From positions 55,103 through 119,102 of the forward strand of contig CAITWF010000017.1 in assembly GCA_903896015.1 (NCBI GenBank): a stretch of DNA of 64,000 nucleotides, in the 5' to 3' direction. Made by a program: the position numbers and the translations under genes. Origin of the DNA: an uncultured Opitutia bacterium. Lineage in GTDB: Bacteria > Verrucomicrobiota > Verrucomicrobiia > Opitutales > Opitutaceae. The notes beneath the pieces are model-generated. The model saw nothing but the letters and a program-made list of their open reading frames with translations. It made no database searches and had not been told where the DNA came from. Position 1 is the stretch's first letter; each line of letters opens with the position of its first letter. This document shows positions 35,660 to 45,070 of this stretch, in pieces.

Positions 35660-37153
35660 TTACTTCGCCGCCGTCTTCGTGGACTCGAATACCACGTTCC
35701 CCGTGGTGTCGTGCAGTCGCAGCCGAAGGCTTGCCCCATCGCTCGTCGCGCTCACCGCACCCGAGAGGAATCCGCCATGATTGATGCGGAGGAAGCGGTG
35801 CATCGCCCGCGGCTGATTCTCGGACCAACCGCCCGCGTGGGCGTCGCTCGCCGCGCCCACGCTCCACTCCTCCACCTTCGTCTCCGGATCGACCGAGACA
35901 TACTGCCAGTGCCGATCGCCCGTGATCACGAGGACATTTTTCTGGGCCGCCAGAAAAGTCCGGAGCCGCTCACCTTCCGCGCCATAGCCGGCGTTCGCGT
36001 AATTGTCGTCCTTCGCGTCGCGATCGGGGCCGACCATCGGAGTTGGCGTGATCAGCACGCGGAACGTCGCATCGGATTCTGTCATCGTGCGCTCAAACCA
36101 CGCGATTTGCTCCCCGCCCCAAATCGTCGGCGCATGCGTGCTGTCCTGTTCACGCGTGCTGCGATACTCGCGGCCCTCCACCATCCAAATCTGGAGGTGA
36201 CGCCCCCAGCGAATCGTCCGATACGCGGGGTTGGGCGGCGCAGTCTGCTCCCGATAAGTCCGCACGCCTTCGGCAAACGAAAACTCTCCCGTGCTGAAGT
36301 CCGGATGGCAGTCGTCCGTCAGCGTGTCGTGATCGTCCTTCATGAAATAGCTGCCGACCTGCCGGTGAAAATCGACGAGCGTCGAGAAGCTGAACATCCG
36401 CGCCCAATGATAGCGTGCCAGCCCGACCGTGAGCGCGTGCACCGGACCATGGTCGTAGTAAACCGCGTCGCCCGTGTTCACAAAAAAATCCGGCCGTAGG
36501 CCCAGCATTGCCGGATAGATCGCAAAGCCGTCCGGCCGGTCGCGGTCCTCGTATTGCTGGCAGGTCATCACGCAAAATGAAACCGACCCGGCCGCTCCCG
36601 GGGCCGGCGCCGTGACAAATCCCCCCGATACCACGCTGGTGGTCGGCGCCGCCTCTACCCTTCGCCCCTCTACGACAATTTCATAACGCGTGCCGGGTTG
36701 CAGCGACGCGAGCGCGAAGGTCGCGGTGAAGTCAGCGCGCTCGTCCACCGCGCGCCACGGCGATTCCGTCCACGTCATCGCGCCACTCGCAACGCGGTAG
36801 CGCACGCGCACCTGACCCGCCGCACCCACGGCCGCGCCGCGAATCGATCCCAAATCCGAGCCGGCCGGGAAAGCGATCTCCACGCGCGCGCCGGGATATT
36901 CGCCATTGTCGCGCAGCGGCAGTTCCTTCCCCGAGTTTCGATCAAACACCTTCAGCTTCGGCAGCGGGCGATCATCGGGCGCGCGCTGCTCGTCGCGGGT
37001 AAGCCGCGTCCAGATTGTAACTGACGTGGCGGTGGGCTCCGAAATTTTGATCCCCGTCGCCTGAAACCCGCCGGCCTGCCCGGCGAAGAGCAAGACAGGC
37101 ATGAACAGACCGATCACCGAAGCAAGGAGGCAAAGGGCGCGACGAGAGGACAT
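35660..37153 (-). CDS. phoD: PhoD-like alkaline phosphatase/phosphodiesterase
   Basis: 497 residues from MSSRRALCLLASVIGLFMPV. An N-terminal fibronectin-like domain (TGIKISEPTATSVTIWTRLT; FALASLQPGTRYEIVVEG) is followed by the metallo-phosphatase domain: CQQYEDRDRPDGFAIY, FFVNTGDAVYYD, SYFMKDDHDTLTDDCHPD and VLVITGDRHWQYVSVD, the PhoD metal-ligand layout. Exported. The Tat motif usual for PhoD is not obvious in this N-terminus. It releases phosphate from phosphodiesters or monoesters. Divergent from the polysaccharide deacetylase. Confidence 0.9.
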   Translation of the reverse strand: MSSRRALCLLASVIGLFMPVLLFAGQAGGFQATGIKISEPTATSVTIWTRLTRDEQRAPDDRPLPKLKVFDRNSGKELPLRDNGEYPGARVEIAFPAGSDLGSIRGAAVGAAGQVRVRYRVASGAMTWTESPWRAVDERADFTATFALASLQPGTRYEIVVEGRRVEAAPTTSVVSGGFVTAPAPGAAGSVSFCVMTCQQYEDRDRPDGFAIYPAMLGLRPDFFVNTGDAVYYDHGPVHALTVGLARYHWARMFSFSTLVDFHRQVGSYFMKDDHDTLTDDCHPDFSTGEFSFAEGVRTYREQTAPPNPAYRTIRWGRHLQIWMVEGREYRSTREQDSTHAPTIWGGEQIAWFERTMTESDATFRVLITPTPMVGPDRDAKDDNYANAGYGAEGERLRTFLAAQKNVLVITGDRHWQYVSVDPETKVEEWSVGAASDAHAGGWSENQPRAMHRFLRINHGGFLSGAVSATSDGASLRLRLHDTTGNVVFESTKTAAK

Positions 37154-37467
37154 GGCGGCTCGGTTTGTTTTGACAGGGACAGCGGGGCGTCTGGGCAGCC
37201 CCATTTCACCCGCAAAAAAGCCCCGCCGTCGAGTCGAAGAACCCGCCGCGCCGCGCCACCCAGCGCGCCACTGCTCGCCAATTTCCGACCCGTGCACCGC
37301 GGCCCCCCGCGATCTCGGCGAGAGCGTTCCGTCGTCAGGTTGATGATCAAAGGTCGCGCGCGTGCCGGAACCCAACGGGGTCCGTCAATATTTTGCGCCA
37401 CGCCCTTCGCCTTCCGGCGGCCTGACTTTGGCCTTGCGGCGGCGGGCGTGCGGCGTCGGATCGCGTC
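37154..37467. other. Intergenic region between divergent genes, no gene seen
   Basis: 314 bases between the phoD start and the deacetylase start. Frames here are short, arginine-rich and lack Shine-Dalgarno or signal-like starts. It must carry promoters for both genes, but no clear -35/-10 pair or dyad was picked out. Confidence 0.6.
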
Positions 37468-38157
37468 ATGTTGCCCCGACCCGTGTTCGTTGGCTTGTCC
37501 CGTTTTCGTTGGCTCATCCTGCCCTGTCTCGCTCCGCTGGTGCTGCTCGCCGCCGAGCCCGTTGCCCGCAAACGCGTCGCCCTCGTGATCGACGACGGCC
37601 CTGACCTCCGCCAAAACACCGCGATGCTCGCCCTCCTCGCCCGCGAGCACGTCCGCGTCACGTTCTCCTACATCGGGAAAAACGTCGTTGCCCACCCCGC
37701 GCTCGCGCAGGCCGCCGCCACCGCCGGCCACGAAATCATCAACCACTCCTTCACGCACCCGCACCTCAAGCCGATGAGCGATGCCGACATCGCGCGCGAG
37801 GCCGCCGACACCACCGCCGAGATCGAGCAAGCGATCGGGAGGAAACCCGCCTGGTTCTGGTCGCCCTACCTCGAGCACGACGATCGCGTCGATGCCGCCG
37901 TGCGCCGCGCAACCGGCCTCGATCATTTCCCGTTCACGAAATTCCACTTCATCGGCTCGCTCGACTGGGAGGCGCCGACCACGCCCGAGAAATACTTTCA
38001 ACTCAGCACCACCGGCATCGTCGACGGCACCGTCATCTTGATGCACGAGTGGCCTGCCGTGACGTTGGCGAAGCTCCCTGATGTGATCGCCGAGTTGAAA
38101 AAACAGGGCGTCGAATTCGTCACCTTCAGCGACCTCGCGAAGCCGGCCGCACGCTGA
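37468..38157 (+). CDS. Polysaccharide deacetylase (NodB domain)
   Basis: 229 residues. N-terminal hydrophobic helix (RWLILPCLAPLVLLAAE) as signal or anchor. NodB motif 1 VALVIDDGPD (two Asp), motif 2 HEIINHSFTHPHL (His-x3-His metal site), and later WFWSPYLEHDDRVD and GTVILMHEWP with the motif-5 His. Deacetylates N- or O-acetyl polysaccharide, exported side. It ends within the gap before a small minus-strand fragment. Confidence 0.88.
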   Translation: MLPRPVFVGLSRFRWLILPCLAPLVLLAAEPVARKRVALVIDDGPDLRQNTAMLALLAREHVRVTFSYIGKNVVAHPALAQAAATAGHEIINHSFTHPHLKPMSDADIAREAADTTAEIEQAIGRKPAWFWSPYLEHDDRVDAAVRRATGLDHFPFTKFHFIGSLDWEAPTTPEKYFQLSTTGIVDGTVILMHEWPAVTLAKLPDVIAELKKQGVEFVTFSDLAKPAAR

Positions 38158-38211
38158 ACAGCGGCCTCGCGACCGGCGGTTTCGCCCGGTGATGCATCAG
38201 GCGCGATCAGT

Positions 38212-38343
38212 TCACGCCGCTTTCGCGACCGCCGACGGTGCCTCCTTCGCCCCGGGACGCTTGCGTTCGGATTTTTTCACTCCGCCCGCCTGCAGGTATT
38301 CGGTGCTGTCGCGGCCAAACTTGGCCGCGGTCCCGGCGAGCAT
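38212..38343 (-). pseudogene. Small ORF resembling the C-terminus of a longer protein
   Basis: 43 codons from ATG (MLAGTAAKFGRDSTEYLQAG, then GVKKSERKRP). The frame is open upstream only to a TGA at 38392-38394. The FGRDSxEYxxAGGxxxSERKRP pattern recalls a C-terminal motif of conserved hypothetical proteins in other phyla (memory, not a search), so it looks like a 3' remnant rather than a whole gene. No start region is convincing. Confidence 0.4.
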
Positions 38344-38422
38344 GCGGCCGTGCAAATCGCCGACGCTCGGGCTGGGCGCACCGCAGGTGCGTCAGTGAGA
38401 CGGACGCCCTGCGGGATTGAGT

Positions 38423-40594
38423 CTACTTCAGCGCCAGTTCGTTTCGCTTCACTTCCTTCACGTTCCACTTCGTGATCGTCAGGCCCTTCGCGGAGCGCGT
38501 GCTCACGGGCACCGGCGCGAGATCGAAGTCGATCTCGCGGATGCGCGCACCGCTGCGGCCGTCGAGTGACACGTGCAGGCTCTTCGGCATGTCCTTCTCC
38601 TTTGCCTGCACGTCGAGGTAGACCACGCGCGATCCCTCGGACTTCACCAGCGGGTATAGTTTGTCGCGCGAGAGGCCGCCGATCTGGAACTTCTTCGCGA
38701 AGGCCTTCCCGGACTCCTTGTCCTGATAGACCATCGTGTAGAAACTCTGATCGCCGTCCTTCGGCCACACCGCGACGTGGATGATGTCGCGGCCCATGAA
38801 GACCTTCTCGCCCACCTTCGCCACCTTCAGCGAGCCGTCGCGCATGAGGCAAAGCACGCTGTCGAGGATGGTGCACTCGGTGACGAACTCGTGCTGCCGC
38901 CAGTTGAGCCCGATGAAGCCGTCCTCGCGGTTGACGTAGAGTCGCTGATTGGCCGATACGACCGACGACGCGTCGATCTGCGCGATCTCGTCGTAACTGG
39001 TGCGGCGCTTGAGGCCCTTGCCGTATTTTTCCGCGAGCATTTCGAACCACGCGATCGCGTAGTCGGTCAGCCGCTTGAGGTTGGCCTTGGTCTCCTTGAT
39101 GCCCTCCTCGATCTTCTTCATGGCCTCATCGGCTTGGAAGCGGTTGTAGGCGGAGATGCGCTTGATGCGGATTTCGGTGAGGCGCGTGATGTCCTCGTCC
39201 GTCACCTCGCGGCGGAGTTGCTTGAGGAACGGCTTCAACCCCGCGCGGATTTCCGCGAGCACGCTCTCCCAAGTCTTCGACTTCTCGATGTTCCGGTAGA
39301 TGCGCTCCTCGATGAAAATCCTCTCGAGCGAATCCCAGTGCCACTGCTGCTCAAGCTCACCGAGCTTGATCTCAAGTTCGCGCTTCAACAGCTCCTTCGT
39401 CTGATCGACGCTGCGCTTGAGGATTTCGCGGACGCCGAGGAACTGCGGCTTGTCTTGATCCGTCTTCTCGTCGTGCACGATGACGCACGCCGACGGCGAG
39501 AGCTGAATCTGGCAGTTCGTGAAAACATACAACTGCTGCACGACCTTCTCTGGCTCGCTGCCCTGCGGCAGGTGGACGAGGATTTCGACCTTGTCGGCGG
39601 TGTTGTCGTCGACGTGCTTGATCTTGATCTTCCCTTTCGCGTTGGCGGCGAGGATCGACTCGATGATCGATTCCGTGGTCGTGCTGAAGGGCAGCTCCGT
39701 GATTGCGAGGAGATACTTCGATCGCACCTCGATAGTGGCGCGGACTTTTACTTTTCCGCCACGCTCGCCGTCGTTGTATTCCGAGAAATCAGCGGTGCCG
39801 CCAGTCGCGAAATCGGGGAGGATGCGGAAGGTTTTCCCCTGGAGATGATTTACCGCCGCACGGCAGAGGTCGTTGAAATTGTGCGGGAGTATTTTGGTCG
39901 AGAGACCGACCGCGATGCCATCCGCGCCCTCAAGCAGCGTAATGGGAAACTTCGCGGGCAGCGTGATCGGCTCGCGGTTGCGGCCGTCGTAGCTGAGCTG
40001 CCACGTGGTCGTCTTCGGGTTGAAGAGCACTTCGCGCGCGAAGTGCGTCAGCCGCGCCTCGATATAACGCGGCGCCGCCGCCTCGTCTCCCGTCAGCGTA
40101 TTGCCGAAGTTGCCCTGCGGCTCGATCAGCCAGCCACGTTGCGCGATGCCGACAAGCGCGGCGCCAATCGAGGCGTCGCCGTGCGGGTGGAGCTTCATCG
40201 TGGCACCGACGACGTTGGCCACCTTGTGAAAGCGACCGTCATCCATGTCCCACAGCGTGTGGAGCACGCGCCGCTGCACCGGCTTCAGACCGTCGTCGAG
40301 GTGTGGCACAGCGCGATCGAGGATGACGTAGCTCGCGTAATCGAGAAACCAGTTGCGGTAGTGCTGCGCGAGCGGCGCCTGATCATCCTGCACTTTCTCG
40401 CCCTTCTTGCGCGGCGGCGGCGCAGACACCACGGGCTCCTCTGGTTGGGCCACAGGTTTCGTCACGGACTCGCTCTCCGGTTTCGGCTCCGCGGCTTCAG
40501 GTTTCTTCCCGCCGTTCGCCAGCGTGGGCTCAGGCGCGCCGTCGAGCGGAAGCTCGGGTTGATCGGAGTTCTTCAGAGATTTTTTCTTGGGCAT
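38423..40594 (-). CDS. parC: DNA topoisomerase IV subunit A
   Basis: 723 residues from MPKKKSLKNSDQPELPLDGA. A disordered Pro/Glu/Lys-rich N-terminal extension of about 75 residues precedes the ParC/GyrA core: HYRNWFLDYASYVILDRAVP, DGLKPVQRRVLHTLWDMD, KLHPHGDASIGAALV and the catalytic tyrosine in AAAPRYIEARLT (Tyr177). Coiled-coil and C-terminal beta regions follow. With ParE (47368-49209) it decatenates chromosomes. The extension is long compared with other ParC. The long antisense frame across it is a shadow. Confidence 0.93.
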   Translation of the reverse strand: MPKKKSLKNSDQPELPLDGAPEPTLANGGKKPEAAEPKPESESVTKPVAQPEEPVVSAPPPRKKGEKVQDDQAPLAQHYRNWFLDYASYVILDRAVPHLDDGLKPVQRRVLHTLWDMDDGRFHKVANVVGATMKLHPHGDASIGAALVGIAQRGWLIEPQGNFGNTLTGDEAAAPRYIEARLTHFAREVLFNPKTTTWQLSYDGRNREPITLPAKFPITLLEGADGIAVGLSTKILPHNFNDLCRAAVNHLQGKTFRILPDFATGGTADFSEYNDGERGGKVKVRATIEVRSKYLLAITELPFSTTTESIIESILAANAKGKIKIKHVDDNTADKVEILVHLPQGSEPEKVVQQLYVFTNCQIQLSPSACVIVHDEKTDQDKPQFLGVREILKRSVDQTKELLKRELEIKLGELEQQWHWDSLERIFIEERIYRNIEKSKTWESVLAEIRAGLKPFLKQLRREVTDEDITRLTEIRIKRISAYNRFQADEAMKKIEEGIKETKANLKRLTDYAIAWFEMLAEKYGKGLKRRTSYDEIAQIDASSVVSANQRLYVNREDGFIGLNWRQHEFVTECTILDSVLCLMRDGSLKVAKVGEKVFMGRDIIHVAVWPKDGDQSFYTMVYQDKESGKAFAKKFQIGGLSRDKLYPLVKSEGSRVVYLDVQAKEKDMPKSLHVSLDGRSGARIREIDFDLAPVPVSTRSAKGLTITKWNVKEVKRNELALK

Positions 40595-40772
40595 CGCGCG
40601 GAAGTAGGCCGGCAAGAAAGAGTGTTTCGCCGCCCGCTGGCGAATGGTTTTTCAACGGCGCTTCAGGTCGGAGCGCAGCTCAGCTTTCTGAAAATTCTGC
40701 CGCCTCGATCAGCTTTCATTGGGGGTGCGGCTCGGCCTCGCCCCCCAGAACAGGCGCGCACAAGGCACGCCC

Positions 40773-41306
40773 CTACTTCTGGCCAGACCCTGCGATGCGC
40801 CCCTCGGATCGTCGGCCGTCCGTCACGACTCGCTTGCTTCGGGGGGACTTCGTTGCGTCCGCCCCCATCGCTTCCGCCCGCACCCGCCGCAGCATATCGC
40901 CGTAGGCCGCAACGATGAGCTGTTGGAGCGCGATCGCGTCGACGCCGTCATCCGGCCGAAGCTTCACGTGGCGCATGAACTTGCCCGAGCCCTCCAGCAG
41001 GCCAGCCGAATCCGCCATCTCCGCCCCGCGGAAGAAGCCGACATTCACGTGCGCCTTGAAGACATTAACGTAGGCAAACCCCGCGTCGCCGACGCAGGCC
41101 GTCGGATGACCATCGTGCAGGAGTTCGTGCACGTCGCCGCCACACGCCCGTATCACTTCGAACCACGACCGCGCGAGGGCGCCCAGTTCGCGCGGCTGAC
41201 GCTTCATCCACACCTCGATGGCGGAAGCACGCCTCACCGTGCCGGAGAATCGCAGGAGCTGCGTCGCGGTCTGTGTCGGGGGCCTTGGTTGGGAGAATGA
41301 AGGCAT
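40773..41306 (-). CDS. DUF1801 domain protein
   Basis: 177 residues from MPSFSQPRPPTQTATQLLRF. The DUF1801 core is in RSWFEVIRACGGDVHELLHD, VGDAGFAYVNVFKAHVNVGF and GAEMADSAGLLEGSGKFMRH, then VKLRPDDGVD. DUF1801 (YdhG-like) proteins have an unresolved function. The C-terminus is basic. A start upstream at 41495 overlaps the next gene antisense and is rejected. Confidence 0.75.
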   Translation of the reverse strand: MPSFSQPRPPTQTATQLLRFSGTVRRASAIEVWMKRQPRELGALARSWFEVIRACGGDVHELLHDGHPTACVGDAGFAYVNVFKAHVNVGFFRGAEMADSAGLLEGSGKFMRHVKLRPDDGVDAIALQQLIVAAYGDMLRRVRAEAMGADATKSPRSKRVVTDGRRSEGRIAGSGQK

Positions 41307-41331
41307 GGTGAGGAGTTGATCGGAAGCACAC

Positions 41332-41757
41332 TCAGGGCGCGGTGGGGTGCGCTGGCGGCGGCGCTTCTCCTCCGATGCGCGCCGCGATATTCCACACGTG
41401 GCCCTCCGGATCAATGATCCGGCCCACGCGGTCGCCCCAGAACTGATCGGCCGCCGGGAGCAGCACCCGCGCGCCGGCCGCCACCGCCCGATCAATCACC
41501 GGGTCAACCGCGTCGCCGTAAAGATAGATGACCACGGGTGAGGTGCCGTCCCGCTGCGGCGCCGTGCTCTCCAAGTGGGGCGTCAGCCCGTGAATCATGA
41601 TCAATGCGTCGTTCAGCTTGAGCGTCGCATGCAGCACATTCCCCTCCTCGCCCACCCGGCGCGACAATTCGACTGCGCCAAACACCCGCCGGCAGAATTC
41701 AACTTCCGCCGCGCCGTCGCGACAGACCAGCATCGGCATGATCATCTTCGGATTCAA
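41332..41757 (-). CDS. VOC-family protein, PhnB-like
   Basis: 141 residues. PhnB/glyoxalase pattern: PMLVCRDGAAEVEFCRRVFG, NVLHATLKLNDALIMIHGL, YLYGDAVDPVIDRAVAAGAR and DQFWGDRVGRIIDPEGHVWN. Single beta-alpha-beta-beta-beta module, probably a homodimer. Function unknown; PhnB-like proteins lack the phn context here. Start at MNPKMIMPM; a later Met is possible. Confidence 0.82.
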   Translation of the reverse strand: MNPKMIMPMLVCRDGAAEVEFCRRVFGAVELSRRVGEEGNVLHATLKLNDALIMIHGLTPHLESTAPQRDGTSPVVIYLYGDAVDPVIDRAVAAGARVLLPAADQFWGDRVGRIIDPEGHVWNIAARIGGEAPPPAHPTAP

Positions 41758-41821
41758 AGCGCGTGGTTTTTCCGTCGCTGGCGATTAGCCGTGAAATCCT
41801 CCGGGCAGCCGCTTTGGCCGC

Positions 41822-42312
41822 TCAGAAATCGATTCGCTCGGCCTTGGCGGTGGCAACGCAGGCATTGCCCACGCGTTTTCCCGCGACGTCGAAGGCTTCA
41901 TAAGTGATCACGACTTCCCGTCGGCCGCGAGCGTGATCTCCTGGGTCAGCACGCCATGGCCGCCGGGACTCCAGCCGCCGCCCTTGGCGATCTCCTCAAA
42001 GTTCGCCGGCGCTTTGCTCATGTAGTAGGCATACTTCGCCTGGAATTTTCGGCCGGCGACCTTTCGCCAGACGCCATAGGCGGGAGGCACGGGTGGCGCT
42101 CCGTCATAGTTGGACGATTCGATCATGGTCCCCCCCGCGTTGAAGACATACATGAAGTCCAGGTCCTTCACGGAGGCGAAGTCCCCGCTGGCAAACTGGG
42201 CCCCGCCCCGCCAGGCGCCCACTAGATCGTTGGTGGCCTCAGCCGCGCGAGCACTGACCGCCACCGCCAGCAAGGCGACGAGCGCCGCGAATGGAGTGAG
42301 ATATTTTTTCAT
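41822..42312 (-). pseudogene. Secreted protein gene broken by a one-base frameshift
   Basis: From the ATG at 42312 (MKKYLTPFAALVALLAVAVS, signal peptide) the frame runs through VGAWRGGAQFASGDFASV and YGVWRKVAGRKFQAKY, then stops at 41908 after ITLAADGKS. Shifting by one base there continues in VVITYEAFDVAGKRVGNACV down to a TGA at 41822-41824. Joined, it gives about 163 residues with a coherent beta-rich end, so one base appears to be missing in the GGGAAG stretch near 41911-41918. Genuine mutation or sequencing/assembly error cannot be told apart here. Function unknown. Confidence 0.65.
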
Positions 42313-42426
42313 GGGAAAATACACGCGTCGAGGATGAGTCGCGCGCCGCGCGCGGGCGAGCCGTCTTTCGTTGGCCAAAAAGACTCGCGTGAACGGATGC
42401 GGCGGGGCGGGATCGAGGGAAAACGT

Positions 42427-43635
42427 CTACGGGGCGCGGAGCACGCTCAGCGCGGCCTCAAGGTCCGCATCGCGGCCCGCGCGGAGATCGGCGAGCGTGC
42501 GCGCGACCGGCACGTCGGGCTCAAGGCCGCTGCCTTCGATGCGGCGGCCCTTCGGCGCGAAATAATCCTCGCGGCTGAGTTGCAGCTCGCCGCCGTCGGG
42601 CAGGACGGTGAACCAGCTAGCGAGCACCGCACCGGCGGATTTGCGGCCAAGGAGGGTCGCGCGGCCGTTGTCCTGGAGCGTCGCCGCAAAAATCTCCGCC
42701 GCGCTCGCCGTCGCGCCATCGATCAGAATCGCGACGCGGCCCGCGTAGTGCGCCGAGCCTAGCTGCCACGAGCTTTTTCCGCTCCGCGAGCCGCGGCGGG
42801 TAACGAACGTGCCGCAGTCGACCGCGTGATCGAAGAACTCGCCGACCGAAATCCCCAGCGAGAGCGTCTCGCCACCGGAATTCTGCCGCAGATCGATCAC
42901 GACGCCGGGCGCGGTGCGGTGCGCCTTGAGCTGCTCGCTCAGCCAGCGGCGATCGGGGCCGTCGAAACCATCGAAGCGCAGGTAGACGAATCCATCCGCG
43001 AGTTCGCGCACGACCTGCCGCGGTTTCAGCGAGAGTGGTCGCGCGGTGAGCGCAAGGTGCACCGGCTGATCGCGGGCATCGAGAAAATCCCACTGCACGA
43101 TCTCGCCATCGTGGGCGCGGAACTCGTTGCGCTCGCCGAGCGGCGCGCCGTTGCGGGCGACGACGATCCAGCCGACCTGCACGCCGCCGAACTCGGCGGG
43201 GCTGCCGGGCAACACTTCGGAGACTGCCCAGCGGCCATCGAGCCGCGTGAGCGCGAAGCCGGTGCGTGCACGGAGCTGGGTGTGGCGCTCGTTGGCCTGC
43301 TCGGGTGTGAGCGCGTGCGTGTGACTGTCGTGCAGTGGCGCGAGGAGATCGTTGAGGACGGCGTAGAGGGCCTGGTCGTCCGTCGCGGCGGCGGCGAGCG
43401 GGCCGAATTTTTGCCCGGCCGCGACCCAGTCGACGCCGTTGAGCTTCGGATCAAAGTGCCGATCAGCGACGAGCGACCACACGGAATCGAAGACCCGGAG
43501 ATTATGCGTGGCACGCTCGATCTGCGCGGGCGGGAGGGCGTCGAGCGCGATGCGCGGCGCGGGCGTAGAGACGCAGCCGGCGAGCAGAAGAGCGGCCACG
43601 AGCCCGGTCAACGCGTATCGCGGTTTCGCGTTCAT
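42427..43635 (-). CDS. S41 family C-terminal processing peptidase, lipoprotein
   Basis: 402 residues from MNAKPRYALTGLVAALLLAG, a lipobox with Cys21. A PDZ-like domain (VSEVLPGSPAEFGGVQVGWI, near residues 130-200) precedes the S41 core: VYLRFDGFDGPDRRWLSEQL, VIDLRQNSGGETLSLGISVG and the catalytic IDGATASAAEIFAATLQDNG with the Ser near 305. Cleaves C-termini of exported proteins. Its start overlaps the mobA stop by four bases, an unexpected operon partner. Confidence 0.87.
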   Translation of the reverse strand: MNAKPRYALTGLVAALLLAGCVSTPAPRIALDALPPAQIERATHNLRVFDSVWSLVADRHFDPKLNGVDWVAAGQKFGPLAAAATDDQALYAVLNDLLAPLHDSHTHALTPEQANERHTQLRARTGFALTRLDGRWAVSEVLPGSPAEFGGVQVGWIVVARNGAPLGERNEFRAHDGEIVQWDFLDARDQPVHLALTARPLSLKPRQVVRELADGFVYLRFDGFDGPDRRWLSEQLKAHRTAPGVVIDLRQNSGGETLSLGISVGEFFDHAVDCGTFVTRRGSRSGKSSWQLGSAHYAGRVAILIDGATASAAEIFAATLQDNGRATLLGRKSAGAVLASWFTVLPDGGELQLSREDYFAPKGRRIEGSGLEPDVPVARTLADLRAGRDADLEAALSVLRAP

Positions 43636-44243
43636 GCGGGAAAGCCCAGCCGAGCCGCCTCGGCGGGCGTGTTGAGATTCGCGAGGCTCGCGGCCTCGGT
43701 GGCGTCCAACGCCAGCGCGTGCAGGAGGCTTTTTTCGCGCAACGCCGCGCACGCCTCCTGCAACGACTTGTTTTGCGCGATTGTTTCGCGCAGCAGTGGC
43801 AGCGCCGAGCAATGCCACGCCGCGGCCAACGGCTCGAAGCGTTCGTCGCGCGACGGCACGCACGATTCTTTCTCGACGCGCGCCTGCACCGCGAGCGCGG
43901 CGAGCCAGCTCGCGTCAACGAGCGGCAGATCGATCGCGAGGACGAGCGCCACCTCCGCACACGCGAAGGTTGCCGCCAACGCATCGACGAAGGCCGCGCG
44001 CATCCCGCCGCCAGGCGCGCGATCGTCTAGGCGCGTGAAGGCCGGGGGCATCCAGCGTTGCTCCGATCGGCAGGATAAAAACAACGGCCGCGCGCCCGTC
44101 GCGGCGAGCGTGGCGGCCTGATGTTCCCCGAGCGGCCGGCCGTGCCAGTCGAGCTGCGCCTTGTCGCGACCCATGCGCGTCGAGCGCCCGCCCGCGAGCA
44201 ACAGGCCGGCGACGGCAGGTGGATCGAGCGGGGAAATATTCAC
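43632..44243 (-). CDS. mobA: Molybdenum cofactor guanylyltransferase
   Basis: 203 residues from a GTG at 44243, which overlaps the fdhD stop as GTGA. GTP-binding motif AGLLLAGGRSTRMGRDKAQL at residue 12, LSCRSEQRW, and EVALVLAIDLPLVDASWLAA (acidic metal site). It adds GMP to molybdopterin to form the bis-MGD cofactor for the formate-dehydrogenase-like enzyme two genes upstream. The C-terminal part is shorter and more divergent than E. coli MobA. Confidence 0.85.
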   Translation of the reverse strand: MNISPLDPPAVAGLLLAGGRSTRMGRDKAQLDWHGRPLGEHQAATLAATGARPLFLSCRSEQRWMPPAFTRLDDRAPGGGMRAAFVDALAATFACAEVALVLAIDLPLVDASWLAALAVQARVEKESCVPSRDERFEPLAAAWHCSALPLLRETIAQNKSLQEACAALREKSLLHALALDATEAASLANLNTPAEAARLGFPA

Positions 44244-45070
44244 GAGGTGGCGGGTCCGAGGACAAGGCGCTGCGCGCCGCAGTAGATGTTGAACCGATCG
44301 GCGCGCAAAAATCCGACCAGGGTCTGGCCGCCGCGTTCCGCGCACTCGATCGCGAGGCTCGACGGTGCACCGATGCCGGCGATGAGCGGAATGCCGGCGG
44401 CGCGGGCCTTTTGCACGAGCTCGAACGAGAGGCGGCCACTCAGCAAAAGCCCGCACTGCGTGAGCGGCAGCCGGCCGTCGAGCAGTGCGCGACCGATCAC
44501 CTTGTCGAGGACGTTGTGCCGGCCGACGTCCTCGCGCACGAGGGAGATTCTGCCGGACGCGTCGAACAGTGCGCACGCGTGGAGTCCACCCGTCGCGGCG
44601 AACACCGGCTGCACCGCACCAAGTCGCGCCGGGAGCGTCGCGAGGATCGCAGGATCGAAGCGCGCGGCGGAGTCGACCGGCGGAAACGCCTGGGCGACGG
44701 CGTCGAGCGTGGCCTTGCCGCACACGCCGCAGCTCGACGAGCTGAACACGTGCCTCGTGAGCCGATCGAAATCGATCGTCAGGGCCGGAGCGGGGATCGC
44801 GTTGATGACGTTGCCCGATTCGCCGCCCGCTTGATCGCGACACGGAACGATATCCAGCACATCGTCGGCGGAGCGGATGACGCCCTCGGTCAGCAGGAAG
44901 CCGGCGGCGAGTTCGCGATCGTGACCGGGTGTGCGCATCGTCACGGCGACACTGCGATCGGCGACGCGGATTTCGAGCGGCTCCTCGACGGCGACGGCGT
45001 CGGGCGCGGCGGGCGCGAAGCCGGCGGGCGACCAGCGCTGCGTCGGGACGATACGCGGCGCAGCCTTCAT
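44240..45070 (-). CDS. fdhD: Formate dehydrogenase accessory sulfurtransferase FdhD
   Basis: 276 residues. Transfers sulfur from IscS to the Mo-bisMGD cofactor before insertion into formate dehydrogenase. Motifs: EEPLEIRVADRSVAV, MRTPGHDRELAAGFLLTEGV, the conserved FSSSSCGVCGKA with Cys114 and Cys117, and LVREDVGRHNVLDKVIG near residue 195. Its ATG overlaps the stop of the molybdoenzyme gene by four bases. Confidence 0.94.
   Translation of the reverse strand: MKAAPRIVPTQRWSPAGFAPAAPDAVAVEEPLEIRVADRSVAVTMRTPGHDRELAAGFLLTEGVIRSADDVLDIVPCRDQAGGESGNVINAIPAPALTIDFDRLTRHVFSSSSCGVCGKATLDAVAQAFPPVDSAARFDPAILATLPARLGAVQPVFAATGGLHACALFDASGRISLVREDVGRHNVLDKVIGRALLDGRLPLTQCGLLLSGRLSFELVQKARAAGIPLIAGIGAPSSLAIECAERGGQTLVGFLRADRFNIYCGAQRLVLGPATS

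Noticed and set aside
38189..38398. 69-codon plus-strand frame after the deacetylase
   Set aside because: No signal or domain; the minus-strand fragment over the same bases looks more protein-like.
38777..40918. 713-codon plus-strand open frame
   Set aside because: Antisense to parC; amino-acid composition is low-complexity and no domain appears. The topoisomerase on the other strand is full-length and convincing.
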